Counted from the stretch's first letter, positions 1 through 8,562 are shown. The stretch is 64,000 bases of DNA from Candidatus Babelota bacterium (GCA_018266085.1 JAFEAZ010000028.1:1-64000); one strand, 5' to 3'. The notes: generated by a model from the letters alone, not told the origin. Made by a program: numbers and translations.

Positions 1-334
1 ACAACCAATTCATATCCGATATCTATGCCGTTTCTCGTGATATCCTTGTGTATCTAAATAATACTACTTTTAAATACACTTTCTTTGGCTTCACGGCACA
101 ATGAAAATGGTCGCACTATAGATATAACGCATAGGGTCCTCTTGTAAATGGAATGAAGAGAAGTTATTCGTTCAGAACAAAATCAAATAAAATGATAAAA
201 TAAACTTTTCTAATGATATCATAAAGCATTGAATGTCGTCAAGACGGAGAAAAAGGCATGCATACTAAAAATTACAAAACAGAAAGAATAGATGTTGCAG
301 CACAACTCCAAAAGAGTCAGGCTTTTCTTAACGC
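1..334. other. 5' window-edge intergenic region
   Basis: An AT-rich stretch with no ORF that I can support. A 59-codon ORF starts at 258 on the plus strand with an AAAGG-like ribosome site. Its second half is antisense to the PI-PLC-like gene, so I do not call it. No terminator or repeat was recognised. Confidence 0.5.
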
Positions 335-1435
335 TCAAATCCCATTCAGCTCATTAATAACACTGAAAAACTCATTAGCCGGATGCTCAAAAAAGTCGAC
401 TTGGACAATAGTGGGCAGATGGCCCGTCTCTTTTTGAAGCCGCTTGAGGCGATTGCGTAACACATGCTTACGATTGGCCTTGAGCGCATGAGCCTTACTC
501 CCACCGATAAGCTCGGTCAGAAAATGGTGTACGACAAAGATTTTGTTCTTGGGTTCCTTGTTGCGGTCGGCAAACGCCTGTTTGCCACGATTGGGTACTG
601 TATCATAGCAGTTGTCTTTGAACTGATTGACGTCTTTAAAATCACTTTTGGTATCCCAGGCATACTCCCATAAATAATGCATCCAAGGGTACTTAGCATA
701 CTCAAGATCCTGATCCCCATGCAGGAAAACGACTAAGCGCTTGTTTCTTTTAATCATCTGTTCCAACGTTGGCCAAGGCGCATCAGATTTCTGCGTATGC
801 GCGAAAGATACAAGCCCTGCCTTTTTAAAATCGGCCGCCAATCTCTTTAGGTTGCGTGTATGATCTTCTATAATGAGTGTCATGATCTCATTAGGATGGG
901 TCGCTAAAAAAGCCTCTACTTCAGCGAGCGCTTGCTTGAATGGTTGACTTGCCGGATCGAGGATACAATGCTTAAAGGGAATTGCGCCGCCCGCATTGTC
1001 GGTGCCGTAGGCATAGGTAAAGGCATCCGTGATAATCTGTTTAAAGGGAGCCGCTTTTTCCAAGCAGGCGCGGGCAAAAGGGCGAAAGAGAAAAGGAACA
1101 TGATCGAGAGCTTTATTCAGTGGCGGATCATAGAGTAGCTTTTTATCGATCCCATGACACACAAATGGTACTACCTTACCCGTGCTGTCAGTGTCATACC
1201 AGACATGCAGCTTGGTCGCTCGGATACCTGCTTCAAACTGCTCCGTCAGAGAAAGGTCCTGATTGGCAACATCAGATTTTTTATATGAATGTCCATTATG
1301 CGTAGCAGGATAGATAACCTCATTGTACCGCCGCTTACATAGCAGCTCCGAGCCGCAACACGAACGAGGATCGTTTGCGGCGAACGACAAGCCGCCCAGC
1401 TGGGCTGAAACCAATAAAACATAGAAAGTTTTCAT
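335..1435 (-). CDS. secreted PI-PLC-like phosphodiesterase
   Basis: Predicted exported phospholipase C-like phosphodiesterase of the PI-PLC X-box superfamily, which cleaves phosphodiester headgroups of inositol lipids or related substrates. I chose the ATG at 1435 because an AGAGG site lies about nine bases upstream and a clean signal peptide follows (about residues 1-19, ending LSFA). A longer in-frame start at 1486 lacks these. The mature protein has the X-box signature THNGH (first catalytic His about residue 46) and a second CHG (about 94). An LIIEDH segment lies in the second half. The next gene, divergently transcribed, is a secreted hydrolase. A role on host membranes is inference; bacterial PI-PLCs also act on other lipids. 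Confidence 0.75.
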   Translation of the reverse strand: MKTFYVLLVSAQLGGLSFAANDPRSCCGSELLCKRRYNEVIYPATHNGHSYKKSDVANQDLSLTEQFEAGIRATKLHVWYDTDSTGKVVPFVCHGIDKKLLYDPPLNKALDHVPFLFRPFARACLEKAAPFKQIITDAFTYAYGTDNAGGAIPFKHCILDPASQPFKQALAEVEAFLATHPNEIMTLIIEDHTRNLKRLAADFKKAGLVSFAHTQKSDAPWPTLEQMIKRNKRLVVFLHGDQDLEYAKYPWMHYLWEYAWDTKSDFKDVNQFKDNCYDTVPNRGKQAFADRNKEPKNKIFVVHHFLTELIGGSKAHALKANRKHVLRNRLKRLQKETGHLPTIVQVDFFEHPANEFFSVINELNGI

Positions 1436-1604
1436 AGAGGGCAACCTCTTTGCTTTTTGAGGTAAAACGGCATTTGTTAATGACAATCTATATTATTTTG
1501 GACAACTTTTAATAGATTTTATGTTTTTTGCTCGTTTTATGATGGGCTGCTGATATACTTAGGAGGTGACCCAAAAAGAGCATAAAAACAAACGGGAGAT
1601 CTTG

Positions 1605-2531
1605 ATGAATGTCTACCTCAAAAAATTAAGCCTATTGACCTGCGCCAGTCTCTTTGCACAGTCTCTGAGCGCTCACACGGACTGTAGATTGGAACAGTCG
1701 GCGACGGCAAAAACTATCACACTTTTTTCTCATGGTATGTTGGATACTGGTAGCAATCAAATAAAAGGCTATCTACCCGTGGAAGGCAACAAGGATGCTC
1801 GTTGTATTATACAAAAACCGTATGCCTATTTTAATTACGACGATGCCTGCGACCCAAAATGTGGTATAAAGCTCTGTAAATTCTGGCATTGCAGCTTCGG
1901 CCAGCACAATGATCAAGCAACGATTGCACGAGTCTATGATGATCTTACCAAAAAGTTTCCCGAAGACTCCTATGTGTTAGCAGGAGTCTCGCGAGGAGCA
2001 AGTGTCATCTGGTCATTCGTTGCAAACAAAAAACCAACTCAGGTAAAAGCGCTGATCCTAGAATCTCCCTTCGATCATATACAGACATCTTTGGAGGCAG
2101 CCGCTCATCATGTTCCTGCGCTGATCAATTGTGGGTTGACTCGCAGACTCGCTCAAGATCTGTTGCGTAATATCGCGTTGAAATCTAAGGCGGATGCGTT
2201 GCAGCCCATTGACGTTGCTAACCAAATACCGCTTGGCTTGCCCATGCTCATAGTCTGCTCGTTGGAAGATAAACTGGTCCCAGCGCAAAGCTCATACCGC
2301 CTCTATCAAGCCTTACGCGCGCGCGGCCATAAGGATCTCTATATCTTAATCCTGGCCAAAGGCTCACACGCAAAGCTCTTGCGCGGAGCTGACGGTCAAC
2401 GGTACGAAGCGGTCGTTCACGCATTTTATAAAAAATATGAGTTGCCGTATGATCAACAGAAGGCTGAACTAGGGAAAGATCTGCTACCATTATGTCAGCC
2501 AACCGATGCCAAAAGTGGCTGTGGTTTTTGA
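1605..2531 (+). CDS. secreted alpha/beta hydrolase
   Basis: Predicted exported serine hydrolase of the alpha/beta-hydrolase fold. The start at 1605 has GGGAG six bases upstream and opens a signal peptide ending at about SLSA. The upstream in-frame GTG at 1566 sits directly on its own GGAGG and is less likely. The nucleophile elbow is GVSRGAS (Ser about residue 129), with a candidate acid in LEDKLVP (about 219) and His in KGSHAKLL (about 254), so the triad order is normal. Several Cys in the first 100 residues suggest disulfides outside the cytoplasm. The substrate is unknown; lipase, esterase and peptidase are all possible. A second exported hydrolase of this fold lies at 50837-51970. Confidence 0.75.
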   Translation: MNVYLKKLSLLTCASLFAQSLSAHTDCRLEQSATAKTITLFSHGMLDTGSNQIKGYLPVEGNKDARCIIQKPYAYFNYDDACDPKCGIKLCKFWHCSFGQHNDQATIARVYDDLTKKFPEDSYVLAGVSRGASVIWSFVANKKPTQVKALILESPFDHIQTSLEAAAHHVPALINCGLTRRLAQDLLRNIALKSKADALQPIDVANQIPLGLPMLIVCSLEDKLVPAQSSYRLYQALRARGHKDLYILILAKGSHAKLLRGADGQRYEAVVHAFYKKYELPYDQQKAELGKDLLPLCQPTDAKSGCGF

Positions 2532-2877
2532 TAAAAAGCTCAACATTTTTACACGACTTGATTGCAAAAAAAAATCGGAAAAAAGCGTGTGCAGTAAAAA
2601 AATAGTCACACCATGTTCGTATATATTTCTGCACAATAACGACTCGCCAAAAGATGCGACCGGTGATGCTTTTGGTGATTTCGCAAGCAACGACAATGAG
2701 ATCGCGGCGTGCTCTTTTTGAACGCAAAAAACGGAAATTTTTATTTTTTTTATTGCATAATAGTTGATTTTTGAAAACAAAATCATGTACTCTTGAATTA
2801 GAACGTTAGGAAATGTTCGACAAGCGAATTGAAATTGAATCGGGATTGTACCCTTAACTCTAAAAAAAGGAGAGTTC
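2532..2877. other. intergenic region upstream of the histone-like gene
   Basis: About 345 bases of AT-rich sequence. It must carry the promoter of the following gene, but I could not find a convincing paired -35/-10. CATAAT near 2755 is a possible -10 without a good partner. ORFs on both strands here look spurious. Confidence 0.4.
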
Positions 2878-3195
2878 ATGGTTATGAAGAAAAAAGCCGC
2901 CCCAAAGCGCAAGGTTGCAAAAAAAGCAGCCCCTAAGCGCCGAGTTGCAGCGAAAAAGGCTGCCCCAAAGCGTAAGGCAGTTAAAAAGGCTGCTCCAAAA
3001 CGCAAAGTTGCAGCAAAAAAAGCGGCACCTAAGCGTAAAGTTGCCGCGAAAAAGGCTGCTCCAAAGCGTAAGGTTGCTCGTAAAGTTGCAAAACGTAGCT
3101 CATCTGCACGCGGTGTAGCTGGCGCCGCTCCTAAAAAGCGTCGTATGGCTAAAAGACGCGTAACAAAGCGCGCTATAGTTGCAAAAAGCCGCTAG
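2878..3195 (+). CDS. histone H1-like Lys/Ala/Pro-rich DNA-binding protein
   Basis: A 105-residue, extremely basic protein made of about six tandem copies of a ten-residue unit KKAAPKRKVA (with R and AV variants), followed by a KRR/KKR-rich tail. This matches the low-complexity tails of eukaryotic histone H1 and bacterial H1-like proteins such as chlamydial Hc1/Hc2 and AlgP-like tails. Such proteins bind DNA without sequence specificity and compact the nucleoid. The ATG at 2878 has AAGGAG at ideal spacing; the Met at codon 3 is an alternative start. It is monocistronic, followed directly by a strong hairpin terminator. The near-identical repeats make the copy number prone to change by recombination. 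A nucleoid role is inferred from composition. Confidence 0.8.
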   Translation: MVMKKKAAPKRKVAKKAAPKRRVAAKKAAPKRKAVKKAAPKRKVAAKKAAPKRKVAAKKAAPKRKVARKVAKRSSSARGVAGAAPKKRRMAKRRVTKRAIVAKSR

Positions 3196-3213
3196 TATCT
3201 CATCCGATAATAA

Positions 3214-3257
3214 AAAAACAGGTAGTATGATTCTTATAAAGCATACTACCTGTTTTT
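3214..3257. terminator. bidirectional rho-independent terminator
   Basis: The stem ACAGGTAGTATG pairs perfectly with CATACTACCTGT around a 12-base loop, flanked by an A-run on the left and a T-run on the right. It can therefore terminate the histone-like gene (+) and the EamA transporter gene (-), which converge here. Confidence 0.9.
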
Positions 3258-3270
3258 CTGCGTAATCTCT

Positions 3271-4203
3271 TTACATCCGCTTGGCAATCCGTAACTCTTC
3301 GCCATAAAAGAGGTATAACCCAAGCCCTACTCCAGCCACTGAAATAAAAAACCAGATCGATGGGCTCTGTCCAAACAGGAGACTGCTTAATAATGCCGTA
3401 AATAAAGGGGTCAAAAAACCAGCAAAGGAGAGGAATGTTGCCGAATAGGAGCGTAACAATACCCCGTACAGATTATACGAAATGATGTTGCATAATAGGA
3501 TAAGTAAGGCCATATAGAAAAACGCCGTCATAAGCCCAGCATTCAAAGACTGCCCTTGCTGATCAACCGTAACAAACAGGGTAGGCCATGTCTCAAAGAG
3601 ATAGGAGGTAATAAGTGCCATGCCGCCACCAACTATCATGCTCACGCCATTAATCATCACGGGTGAATACTCGTGTGTTTTGACCAATCTCTTCATGAAT
3701 ATCCAACCAAGAGCCGCGCATATAACTGAACCGATGAGAGCCGCTTCGGCCAACAATAGGAGCGTCGGATTACACACCTCATCCGCTTGGGCTTCACACT
3801 CAAGGAGTATCGGAGTCATGCCAATAAAGCCTACAACAAGCCCTACCAATTTGCGATGAGTCATCAGCTCGTTTGCAAAAAAATAGGCTAACAAGGCTGT
3901 AACAAAAGGAGATAGATTAAACAACAGCGACGCCTTGAAAGAAGAAACATACTGCATCGCCCAATATTCCAGAGCATAAGAACCATAAATATGGAAAAGG
4001 CACATAGCGGCAAAGAGCGCTCCATGCTGCAGATGCACAACAAACCGCTCTTTTTTGAAAAAAAACTGATACCAAACCAATATGAGGCCGGCAATGCTCA
4101 TACGTGCCCCAACAAACAGAAGCGGAGGCATGTAAGCGAGAGAGGCCTTGCCAAAGGCAAACCCACAAGCCATACACAGATATAACAAAAGAATCTGAGT
4201 CAT
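3271..4203 (-). CDS. EamA/DMT-family transporter
   Basis: An integral membrane protein of 310 residues with about ten hydrophobic segments arranged as two five-helix halves, as in the EamA domain of the drug/metabolite transporter superfamily. Members export or exchange amino acids, nucleotide sugars or other metabolites; the substrate cannot be read from sequence. The end of the second half (FLTPLFTALLSSLLFGQSPS) is typical of the family. It is the last gene of the long minus-strand run, nine bases after the ymdB-like stop, and ends at a bidirectional terminator. It has no clear tie in function to the upstream RNA genes. Confidence 0.8.
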   Translation of the reverse strand: MTQILLLYLCMACGFAFGKASLAYMPPLLFVGARMSIAGLILVWYQFFFKKERFVVHLQHGALFAAMCLFHIYGSYALEYWAMQYVSSFKASLLFNLSPFVTALLAYFFANELMTHRKLVGLVVGFIGMTPILLECEAQADEVCNPTLLLLAEAALIGSVICAALGWIFMKRLVKTHEYSPVMINGVSMIVGGGMALITSYLFETWPTLFVTVDQQGQSLNAGLMTAFFYMALLILLCNIISYNLYGVLLRSYSATFLSFAGFLTPLFTALLSSLLFGQSPSIWFFISVAGVGLGLYLFYGEELRIAKRM

Positions 4204-4212
4204 AGTGATAAC

Positions 4213-5034
4213 TTACTCTTGCGTATCGATTTGAACCGCATCATCAACAACACGTATACGTTCTATACTGGTAGCTTTACCAGTCTGCGTATCAACCTCG
4301 ATGCAGACTCCTGTCATGAACAAGGGTAATGAGGTATCGACTGCAAACCGTGCTGGCATCTGCGTGAGAAAATTTTGAATAATAGGCTCTTTTTTCATGC
4401 CAATCATTGAGTTTAGAGAACCGGCCATACCAAGATCGGTAATATATGCTGTACCACCAGGCATAATTCTTTCATCTGCCGTCTGGACATGCGTATGCGT
4501 ACCGACTACAGCACTGACGCGACCGTCAAACATATAGGCTACGCCCATTTTTTCCGAAGTGGCTTCTGCGTGAACATCGATAAAAATAATCGGTGTTTTG
4601 TGCTGTAAATAGGTTAACGCCGATTCGACTGCTCTAAAGGGACATGAGAGCAGCTCGCGCATAAATACACGCCCTTGTACGTTAATAACCCCTATTTCAA
4701 TACCCTTACAGATAAAAGTGGTCATACCAGACCCTGGAGTGGCTGCGGGAAAATTAATCGGACGCACAAGATCCGTATGCTGCGCAATATAATTGATAAT
4801 CTCTGGCTTCTGCCAAATATGGTTACCCGATGTCACCACGTTAACGCCCTGCTCTTTAAAAAGGCGCATGACGGCTGGCGTGATTCCTCGTCCACTGCCG
4901 GCGCTATTTTCACCATTTACGATAATGGCGTCTGCGCGATACTGTTCGCGCAGACGTTTGATATGCTTCTGGAAAATAGCAAGTCCTGCAGCACCAACAA
5001 TGTCACCTAGAAAAAGCACCCTGATGCGTGTCAT
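4213..5034 (-). CDS. ymdB: YmdB-family metallophosphoesterase
   Basis: A 273-residue calcineurin-like phosphoesterase of the YmdB (TIGR00282) type, whose characterised Bacillus member hydrolyses 2',3'-cyclic nucleotides. Metal-ligand motifs are present in order: FLGDIVG at the N-terminus, NGENSAGSGRG, TSGNHIW, DVHAEATSEK and VGTHTHVQTAD. Length and motif spacing are normal. It lies six bases after the stop of RNase Y. Adjacent rny (ymdA) and ymdB is a widespread arrangement and supports both calls. A role in RNA-linked signalling is known for the family and inferred here. Confidence 0.88.
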   Translation of the reverse strand: MTRIRVLFLGDIVGAAGLAIFQKHIKRLREQYRADAIIVNGENSAGSGRGITPAVMRLFKEQGVNVVTSGNHIWQKPEIINYIAQHTDLVRPINFPAATPGSGMTTFICKGIEIGVINVQGRVFMRELLSCPFRAVESALTYLQHKTPIIFIDVHAEATSEKMGVAYMFDGRVSAVVGTHTHVQTADERIMPGGTAYITDLGMAGSLNSMIGMKKEPIIQNFLTQMPARFAVDTSLPLFMTGVCIEVDTQTGKATSIERIRVVDDAVQIDTQE

Positions 5035-5040
5035 AGCTTG

Positions 5041-6603
5041 TTACTTTGCATATTCTATGGTTCGTGTTTCTCGGATAACATTCACTTTTATTTGCCCTGG
5101 GAAATTCATATCCTCTTGTACTTTGCGGGCAATTGCACTTGCTAAAAGCGTAGAGGCAGCATCATCCAGAACCGATTCTTCAACGATAATACGTATCTCA
5201 CGACCAGCTTGTAATGCATATGCGCGCTTAATACCATCGAATGAATGAGCTATTTCCTCAAGCTTTTCAAGGCGCTTAATATACGCGGTAAGGGTTTCTC
5301 GGCGAGCGCCAGGACGTGATGCTGAAATAATATCGGCCACGACAACAATAGGCGCATAGACGGAAGTGAAAGGAACCTCTTCATGGTGAGCCGCGATAGC
5401 ATTGACCACTATAGGGTCTTCACCGCACCGTTTTGCAATGTCTCCGCCGATCATAGCGTGCGGACCTTCAACTTCTGCCGTAACCGCTTTGCCTATATCA
5501 TGTAACAAGCCGGCACGAAGCGCTAAAGCACCATCAAGACCAAGCTCTTCAGCTATCATACGAGAGAACATACCAACTTCTTTACTGTGAATCAGTACGT
5601 TTTGTGAAAAACTGGTTCTGAAATAGAGTTTACCCAATAAGGTAACGATTTCTGGATGTATCCCTTGAAGATTATATTCTAGCGTGACATCTTTGCCATA
5701 CCCTTCAATAATCTCTTCGATCTCTTTCTCTATGCGACCAACGGTCTCTTCAATCCGTGTCGGATTAATACGACCATCGGAAATAAGCGCCTCAAGCGTA
5801 CGGCGCGCAACTTCGCGGCGCACAGGGTTAAAGCCTGAAATGGTAATAAGCTCCGGTGTCTCACCGATCACGAATTCCATACCGGTCGCCATTTCTAGCG
5901 ATTTTATATTTCGTCCTTCTTTACCAATAATACGACCCTTCATTTCATCGTTTGGTAAATGAACAATACTTGAAGCATGTTGTGCTACCTGTTCAGAGGT
6001 ATACCGTTGCATAGCAGTGACAACGATACTCGTAGCCTTTTCTTTTGCGCGCTCTCGAGCCTCTTCCTCCGTTTTTTGAATCCATTTCTGATTCTCATGG
6101 CGCACTTCCGCCTCGAGCGTCGAAATCAATAAGGCTTTCGCTTCTTCACGCGACATAGAACTGACGCGCTCAAGTTTCGTTATCAATTCGGCATATAAAG
6201 ACTTAAGACGAGCTTCGCTTGCGCGTAGCTGATCTTCTAAGGTAGAAAAGGTGCGCTCTTTTTGTTGTAATTCACGCTTGAGAAGGTCAAGCCCTTCCTC
6301 CTTTTTTTCTAGCGCTTCATATTTCGTATTAATTTTTGATTGCAAGCGATCAAGCTCTATGCGTTCACGCTTTTTTTCAAGCTCAAATTCACTACGCTTT
6401 TTGTGAATCTCATCTTTGACTTTTAAAAGCGCTTCGCGCTTTTCCGTTTCCATCTCAAATTTGGCATTTTTAAGGCGATGCCTCGCATCTCGATCGATGA
6501 GATTAGCTTCATCAATCTTGCGTTTTGCATAGACGATAAAGGCGAGTGCCAAAGCAACAAGAGCTCCACCCGTCAGCAGTATAATCATATGTATATCAAT
6601 CAT
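5041..6603 (-). CDS. rny: ribonuclease Y
   Basis: Membrane-anchored endoribonuclease that starts mRNA decay. From the ATG at 6603 (AGGGGA upstream) the protein is 520 residues: an N-terminal transmembrane helix (about 5-25), a long charged coiled coil (about 30-170), a KH domain (GRIIGKEGRNIKS) and an HD domain with LLHDIGKAV and later AAHHEE. This is the normal RNase Y architecture and length. The in-frame extension to 6708 is rejected because it precedes the membrane helix with unrelated sequence. Upstream lies a 160-base structured gap after zapA, and downstream the ymdB-like gene. Confidence 0.95.
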   Translation of the reverse strand: MIDIHMIILLTGGALVALALAFIVYAKRKIDEANLIDRDARHRLKNAKFEMETEKREALLKVKDEIHKKRSEFELEKKRERIELDRLQSKINTKYEALEKKEEGLDLLKRELQQKERTFSTLEDQLRASEARLKSLYAELITKLERVSSMSREEAKALLISTLEAEVRHENQKWIQKTEEEARERAKEKATSIVVTAMQRYTSEQVAQHASSIVHLPNDEMKGRIIGKEGRNIKSLEMATGMEFVIGETPELITISGFNPVRREVARRTLEALISDGRINPTRIEETVGRIEKEIEEIIEGYGKDVTLEYNLQGIHPEIVTLLGKLYFRTSFSQNVLIHSKEVGMFSRMIAEELGLDGALALRAGLLHDIGKAVTAEVEGPHAMIGGDIAKRCGEDPIVVNAIAAHHEEVPFTSVYAPIVVVADIISASRPGARRETLTAYIKRLEKLEEIAHSFDGIKRAYALQAGREIRIIVEESVLDDAASTLLASAIARKVQEDMNFPGQIKVNVIRETRTIEYAK

Positions 6604-6765
6604 AACTTCCCCTATCCAGGTAACAACAACAACGCCTACACCGCAAATTTCTCTTTGCTGCAAGGCTCTTAATTTTACGAGAGGGGAACGTATGTGCCAA
6701 AGACACACACGAAAGTATGTGCAACGCCTGGAGCAACGAAAAGCGGATCGAGCCGAGCGAGCCAG
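6604..6765 (-). other. structured zapA-rny spacer
   Basis: A 162-base spacer between zapA and rny on the minus strand. A strong hairpin (6634-6666) has a stem of about 12 pairs with one mismatch and one bulge and the loop GAGAAA. Upstream, ACATAC can pair with either of two flanking GTGTGT/ACATAC partners, giving mutually exclusive small hairpins around 6690-6715. It could be an RNase Y leader or a small RNA. The 6S RNA gene often follows zapA, but I could not match the conserved 6S core here. Confidence 0.35.
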
Positions 6766-7044
6766 TTAAACGAAAAGCGCATCAAGAGCGCCCACAAGCG
6801 CCTGACATCGCTGTTCCTGCTGTTGAGCAGCACTACGTGCTTGCGCTAGGCTGCTCGCCATATGTAAAGCCGCCATAACAGCAACCTTGCTCTGGTCGAC
6901 AGAAACAGTCTTGCTGGCAATCTCTTTCATGGCCGTATCAACAAGATGAGCCGCTTCGAGCAAATACTCATCATGCTCACTACTTATAAGAGTATACTCT
7001 TGACCAAAAATGGTGACTTTATACCGCTTCTTTTCGTTCGTCAT
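6766..7044 (-). CDS. zapA: cell division protein ZapA
   Basis: A 92-residue ZapA homologue that crosslinks and stabilises FtsZ filaments. The N-terminal YKVTIFGQEYTLIS and the following EYLLEAAHLVDTAM are typical of the ZapA globular head. The C-terminal half (VAALHMASSLAQ, then Gln/Ala-rich) is the expected dimerising helix. The start overlaps the end of the upstream coiled-coil gene by four bases, which implies translational coupling. This fits a paired division module. Confidence 0.88.
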   Translation of the reverse strand: MTNEKKRYKVTIFGQEYTLISSEHDEYLLEAAHLVDTAMKEIASKTVSVDQSKVAVMAALHMASSLAQARSAAQQQEQRCQALVGALDALFV

Positions 7045-7283
7045 GACTGAAGCTCGCTTTCTGAAAGAGCATTTATGCGTTCTATCAGACCATCAACCAA
7101 TGACCTGGTTGATTCCTTTTCTTGTGCAAGCTGCAGCCGTCGCTGATCATCAGCTGCATAGGCAGCAAGCTTCGTCATGAGCTGCGTATTCTCTTGCTCA
7201 AGACGGAGATTATCCGCTCGAGTTTTGCGAACCATATCGACCAAATCCGCTATTTTTTGCTCTAAAACACGCAACGCTTCCAT
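7041..7283 (-). CDS. ZapB-like coiled-coil protein
   Basis: An 80-residue protein that is almost entirely a predicted coiled coil (heptad-like LEQKIADLVDMV, then NLRLEQENTQLM). Size, composition and coupling to zapA match ZapB/TIGR02449-type division proteins that link ZapA-FtsZ to other factors. Coiled coils are low in information, so the gene symbol is left blank. The start has AAGGAGG eight bases upstream. About 90 bases precede it, including a TTGACA at 7361-7366 (minus strand) with no good -10. Confidence 0.7.
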   Translation of the reverse strand: MEALRVLEQKIADLVDMVRKTRADNLRLEQENTQLMTKLAAYAADDQRRLQLAQEKESTRSLVDGLIERINALSESELQS

Positions 7284-7376
7284 ACTTTTTCCCTCCTTAA
7301 TAAAAAGGCAGGCACTAACTTTTATACAACACGCACAGTCTAAAGAGTACTGTTAAATGTTGTCAAGCAAAGTAGG

Positions 7377-7727
7377 TTATTGCTGTTTTGTCATCGCAAC
7401 AACAGCTGCAAAGCCTTGTGGTTCAAAAATAGCAAGCTGGCTCAACATCTTACGATTAAGCGCAATGCCATTCTTTTTCAACGCATGTATAAAGCGAGAA
7501 TAGGAAGAATCATGCAATCTAATAGCAGCAGTGATACGTGTTATGAACAAGGCACGCATGTCACGCTTAAGGAGCTTTCTGCCTTTGTAAGCATATGCCA
7601 TAGCGCGCAAGAGCGTCTCATTAGCACGTTTGAAGATATTATTACGTTGCCCCCAAAAACCTTTAACTTTTTTCAAAAGTCTTTTGTGGCGTCTTTTGGT
7701 TGCTATACCTCGTTTTACCCGTGTCAT
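7377..7727 (-). CDS. rplT: 50S ribosomal protein L20
   Basis: L20 of the large subunit, an early 23S rRNA-binding assembly protein. The 116-residue sequence shows hallmark segments RVKRGIATKRRHK, KVKGFWGQRNN, RDMRALFITRI and LNRKMLSQLAI. It is the third gene of the classic infC-rpmI-rplT cluster and lies about 30 bases after rpmI. Elsewhere L20 often autoregulates this operon; no obvious L20 leader is visible here. Confidence 0.97.
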   Translation of the reverse strand: MTRVKRGIATKRRHKRLLKKVKGFWGQRNNIFKRANETLLRAMAYAYKGRKLLKRDMRALFITRITAAIRLHDSSYSRFIHALKKNGIALNRKMLSQLAIFEPQGFAAVVAMTKQQ

Positions 7728-7756
7728 TGTAGAAATCCTTAAAGTTCTTTAGTGTA

Positions 7757-7954
7757 TTATGAATATGGCATCAAGCGTCTAAGTTGACCAACGTGTGCAT
7801 GATCCGCATAGGCAGAACCACGCAAATCACGTTTTCTTCCACGTGATTTTTTAGTCAACAAGTGACGGCGGAATGCTTGAGATCTCTTAAAAAGTCCACT
7901 TTTTAACTTTTTAAAACGTTTTTTAGCTGCTGAGCAGGTTTTCATTTTGGGCAT
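7757..7954 (-). CDS. rpmI: 50S ribosomal protein L35
   Basis: L35, 65 residues, basic, starting [15 protein letters not shown] with the conserved [16 protein letters not shown] core. It lies between infC and rplT, as in most bacteria, and the 14-base gap to infC implies co-transcription. Confidence 0.97.
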   Translation of the reverse strand: MPKMKTCSAAKKRFKKLKSGLFKRSQAFRRHLLTKKSRGRKRDLRGSAYADHAHVGQLRRLMPYS

Positions 7955-7968
7955 GGAATGCCACCCTT

Positions 7969-8517
7969 TTACTTAGCTGTTTTAAGATAATAAATTCGCG
8001 ACCAAAAACGTCCTAGTTTTGAGTCCTGTTCCTGTACCACATCCTTGAAAATACCATGCTCTTCAAGAGTAGCATTGATACGATTAAATAAGCTCGCACC
8101 ATGCTCGTCACGCAAAGCGTTCTCGCGACCACGGAAGAAAAGCGTTATTTTAACCCGTTTTCCGTCTTCAAGAAACTGGATCATCTGCTTGATCTTTGTC
8201 AGATAATCATGCTCACCAATCTTAGGACTTAATTTTATCTCTTTGACCTGTATTACTTTCTGATGCTTTTTCGCTTCAGTCTGTTTTTTCTTTTTTTCAT
8301 ACTGAGCCTTGCCGAGATCCATGATTTTGACAACGGGGACATCATCACTACCTACATCGGCAATAAGCACAAGATCTAAACCAACATCTTGTGCCATGCG
8401 AAGCGCCTCGAACCGAGACACCACACCAATGTTATTACCGGTATGGGTTATAAGCTGAACACGCTCTGCACGGATTCGTTCATTCATCAGAGGCAACGCC
8501 TCTTTCGTACCTTTCAA
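7969..8517 (-). CDS. infC: translation initiation factor IF-3
   Basis: IF-3 binds the 30S subunit, prevents premature joining and proofreads start codons. The protein has the N-terminal NERIRA segment, a basic linker helix ([16 protein letters not shown]) and the C-terminal domain with [11 protein letters not shown] and [11 protein letters not shown]. The upstream start is TTG at 8517, which aligns with the usual short extension before the conserved core. ATG at 8487 is an alternative, but it lies just after a six-pair hairpin (8490-8504) that would hide its GAGG. A non-ATG infC start recalls the autoregulated AUU start of E. coli. Confidence 0.95.
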   Translation of the reverse strand: MKGTKEALPLMNERIRAERVQLITHTGNNIGVVSRFEALRMAQDVGLDLVLIADVGSDDVPVVKIMDLGKAQYEKKKKQTEAKKHQKVIQVKEIKLSPKIGEHDYLTKIKQMIQFLEDGKRVKITLFFRGRENALRDEHGASLFNRINATLEEHGIFKDVVQEQDSKLGRFWSRIYYLKTAK

Positions 8518-8542
8518 TGCCGAATTACCTTTTCATCAAATA

Positions 8543-8548
8543 ATTATA
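8543..8548 (-). promoter_or_regulatory. possible -10 element upstream of infC
   Basis: A perfect TATAAT on the minus strand in the 45-base gap between recA and infC. No -35 match is visible 16-18 bases upstream, which is the recA C-terminus. It may provide extra transcription of infC-rpmI-rplT. Confidence 0.35.
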
Positions 8549-8562
8549 AAGGAGTACCTGCA

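Noticed and set aside
258-437. 59-codon plus-strand ORF at the left edge
   Set aside because: It has a fair ribosome site, but its second half is antisense to the PI-PLC-like gene and no homology is evident.
2248-3005. Two minus-strand ORFs antisense to the hydrolase and histone-like genes
   Set aside because: They are mirror translations of real genes; the FGAAF repeats are the antisense of the KKAAPKRK repeats.
6604-6765. 6S RNA gene
   Set aside because: The position after zapA fits, but I could not find the conserved 6S bulge-flanking sequences, so it is kept only as a structured spacer.
7321-7366. Promoter before the zapB-like gene (TTGACA at 7361-7366, minus strand)
   Set aside because: No acceptable -10 lies 16-18 bases downstream; mentioned only in the gene entry.
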